From NCBI GenBank assembly GCA_004293815.1, contig RDZD01000013.1, positions 60,422-124,421 on the forward strand: DNA of 64,000 nt, read 5' to 3'. Positions 63,901-64,000 of this stretch are shown piece after piece. Numbering within the stretch: the stretch's first letter is position 1; every line of letters begins with the position of its first letter. Both the position numbers and the translations under genes were made by a program. This DNA is from Cytophagales bacterium (GTDB lineage: Bacteria > Bacteroidota > Bacteroidia > Cytophagales > Bernardetiaceae). The notes under the pieces were generated by a model that made no database searches, was not told the origin of the DNA, and was given only the letters and a program-made list of their open reading frames with translations.

Positions 63901-64000
63901 TGCCGGCACATCTTTAAGCCTGAACTCGGTTTCTTTGAGTGATTTGAATGGTTGTGGTGATGATTCATTTTCGGCGATGGAGATTGTATTGAGTTCGGGT
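60944..64000 (+). CDS. large secreted beta-helix protein, truncated by the window edge
   Basis: At least 1,019 residues with no stop before the window ends, so the 3' end is missing. MMKLIYKISLLLSLLFGF is a signal peptide ending in SQAA. The mature N-terminus TFYVNDVLTGDDVFCSAPGN, SPFASIKKALEEP and GDIIQVDAGTYIEV match the DUF1565/right-handed parallel beta-helix group. Helix-like repeats with NNSSGVTRVANNRFEMF follow to about residue 350, then a long Ser/Thr/Gly/Pro-rich stretch of Ig-like sequence. A T9SS sorting domain is expected beyond the edge but cannot be seen. Likely a surface adhesin or polysaccharide-related protein. Confidence 0.8.
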   Translation, partial: MMKLIYKISLLLSLLFGFTHLSQAATFYVNDVLTGDDVFCSAPGNDVTGTGAAASPFASIKKALEEPTLATGDIIQVDAGTYIEVFTISITIPTGVKLLGRQATAPIVDANSEVVPRGPESIIMGTFQINMNDPNTIFQGFKLEAVSPTSPGQPIITVSSGANDSGVLRCHFTGINVPVLNLMGALLPIANFSFRENWFQNDLSNPSPSLVFNNSSGVTRVANNRFEMFSGDCIKILSFQDQFYVDSCKILSAAGTDARGIVAAENPISAIGATLDISQNFIHTKSDAIYCKGNNFNDASQNVGIVQNELRSVDDFAFNWDASAPYVIPEFNFFVRFNKMITDVRTEDMHAGTAVLLGGGVGMDCLFNAGATSGDPLVISGSSVCLDACKSYAWLQSNMDLLPVIGFDYAPNAELLETYDPASMQLVYNKLAGAPETWTLYLDQTGLDTQELVVNPHSIILREKDPAAPDLSFRKLTAELGGSESVMLDGKFRLNFLDLNNGLVDNPSLSSELRIEEVSPTIPGKVTRSVGYLSNPITQTVGKVDYEYIADPGSSNPSYELPEAGMTGAVNQLNLNTGFFPASVLIPYPIAIKGSLLFNSGYLDAGNNDLVLESSCFVDSLGSLPRPESHLRISGTGRIIKRATQYFKMPLGDGTRICEVGFSNQNGGDLDFVVYRLEALRGTPLGGILNTSPTTVNAANAIWRVELLNPMSMSLVTPLFRFHWLRDSTLTLATPITAFPKPFVYRRQDTEWSPCDNSAFALGSAPALPYINHYFETDAYSAPVSGAGRSYIVVQNEILRVGTISPVSPLCGGSLLSIDYQGTSDMAPNTVEMYAVPVIPPFTPSMIGSGAVPLIGSGIISASAPITTGSYQVLARINLPEPIVSFLVPLPTVLPTPNIVNTNVGGGACTGGGTMSIQLAPGLAGAVVDVALGGGTPLTILGLTVPTDNILVLTGLLVGTTYTSITVSTVVPPICNAMLFGIFTIPAGTSLSLNSVSLSDLNGCGDDSFSAMEIVLSSG

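Overview
This window is a chromosomal segment of a Bacteroidota bacterium, most likely class Cytophagia (order Cytophagales). The case rests on four things: several type IX secretion system (T9SS) genes (PorX, PorE-like, PorU- and PorV-family), a secreted protein with a gliding-motility/T9SS type B C-terminal domain, promoters of the Bacteroidota form TTG-N19/20-TAnnTTTG with no Shine-Dalgarno pattern, and Bacteroidota families such as DUF3098 and CBM9/DUF5916. GC content looks moderate. I saw no phage genes, insertion sequences, CRISPR array or rRNA; the window is ordinary core chromosome with some unusual domain architectures.

Layout. 0.4-5.2 kb: a small lipoprotein, a T9SS cargo protein, a degenerate PLD-like protein, a TPR protein and an SRPBCC protein. 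5.3-7.4 kb: divergent mevalonate kinase and LpxK. 7.6-12.6 kb: a 1,682-residue exported protein of unknown function. 13-20.6 kb: SpoIIE-type phosphatase, glutathione peroxidase lipoprotein, a small conserved protein, RimO, a CBM9/DUF5916 outer-membrane protein and a GNAT acetyltransferase. 20.7-27.8 kb: PorX, a COG0523 GTPase behind a 39-bp palindrome, then MoxR-DUF3098-RadA, and a CPBP protease. 27.8 kb: initiator tRNA-fMet. 28-36.5 kb: PorE-like OmpA lipoprotein and a porV-porU type operon. 36.9-44.8 kb: an unknown outer-membrane-like protein, an RfbB-coiled-coil fusion overlapping tsaD, SucC, an FkbM methyltransferase and AsnS. 45-47.4 kb: a SLATT/DUF4231-like membrane protein, SurE and CobS. 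47.8-53.4 kb: NadC, a YfiR-like protein with a CHASE8-type hybrid kinase, MiaE with an orphan NuoB, and a methyltransferase. 53.6-57 kb: ABC ATPase, M16-like protein and flavin reductase. 57.3-64 kb: a propeller-OmpA protein, a YtxH protein, a small secreted protein, a YjjG-type phosphatase and the start of a large beta-helix surface protein that runs off the window.

The most coherent biological theme is T9SS and the cell envelope: regulator (PorX), trans-envelope anchor (PorE-like), sortase/shuttle pair (PorU/PorV family), cargo, and LPS and sugar-nucleotide enzymes (LpxK, RfbB). The most interesting leads are the operator-like palindrome over the COG0523 promoter, the YfiR/CHASE8 histidine-kinase pair, the RfbB-coiled-coil fusion, the ABC ATPase with an extra N-terminal helical domain next to a metal-site-less M16 protein, the lone nuoB behind miaE, and the huge uncharacterised exported protein.

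All functional calls come from reading motifs by eye. Many starts were moved inward from the longest open frame to an ATG followed by a signal peptide or the conserved family N-terminus, and in two cases the promoter position supports this.
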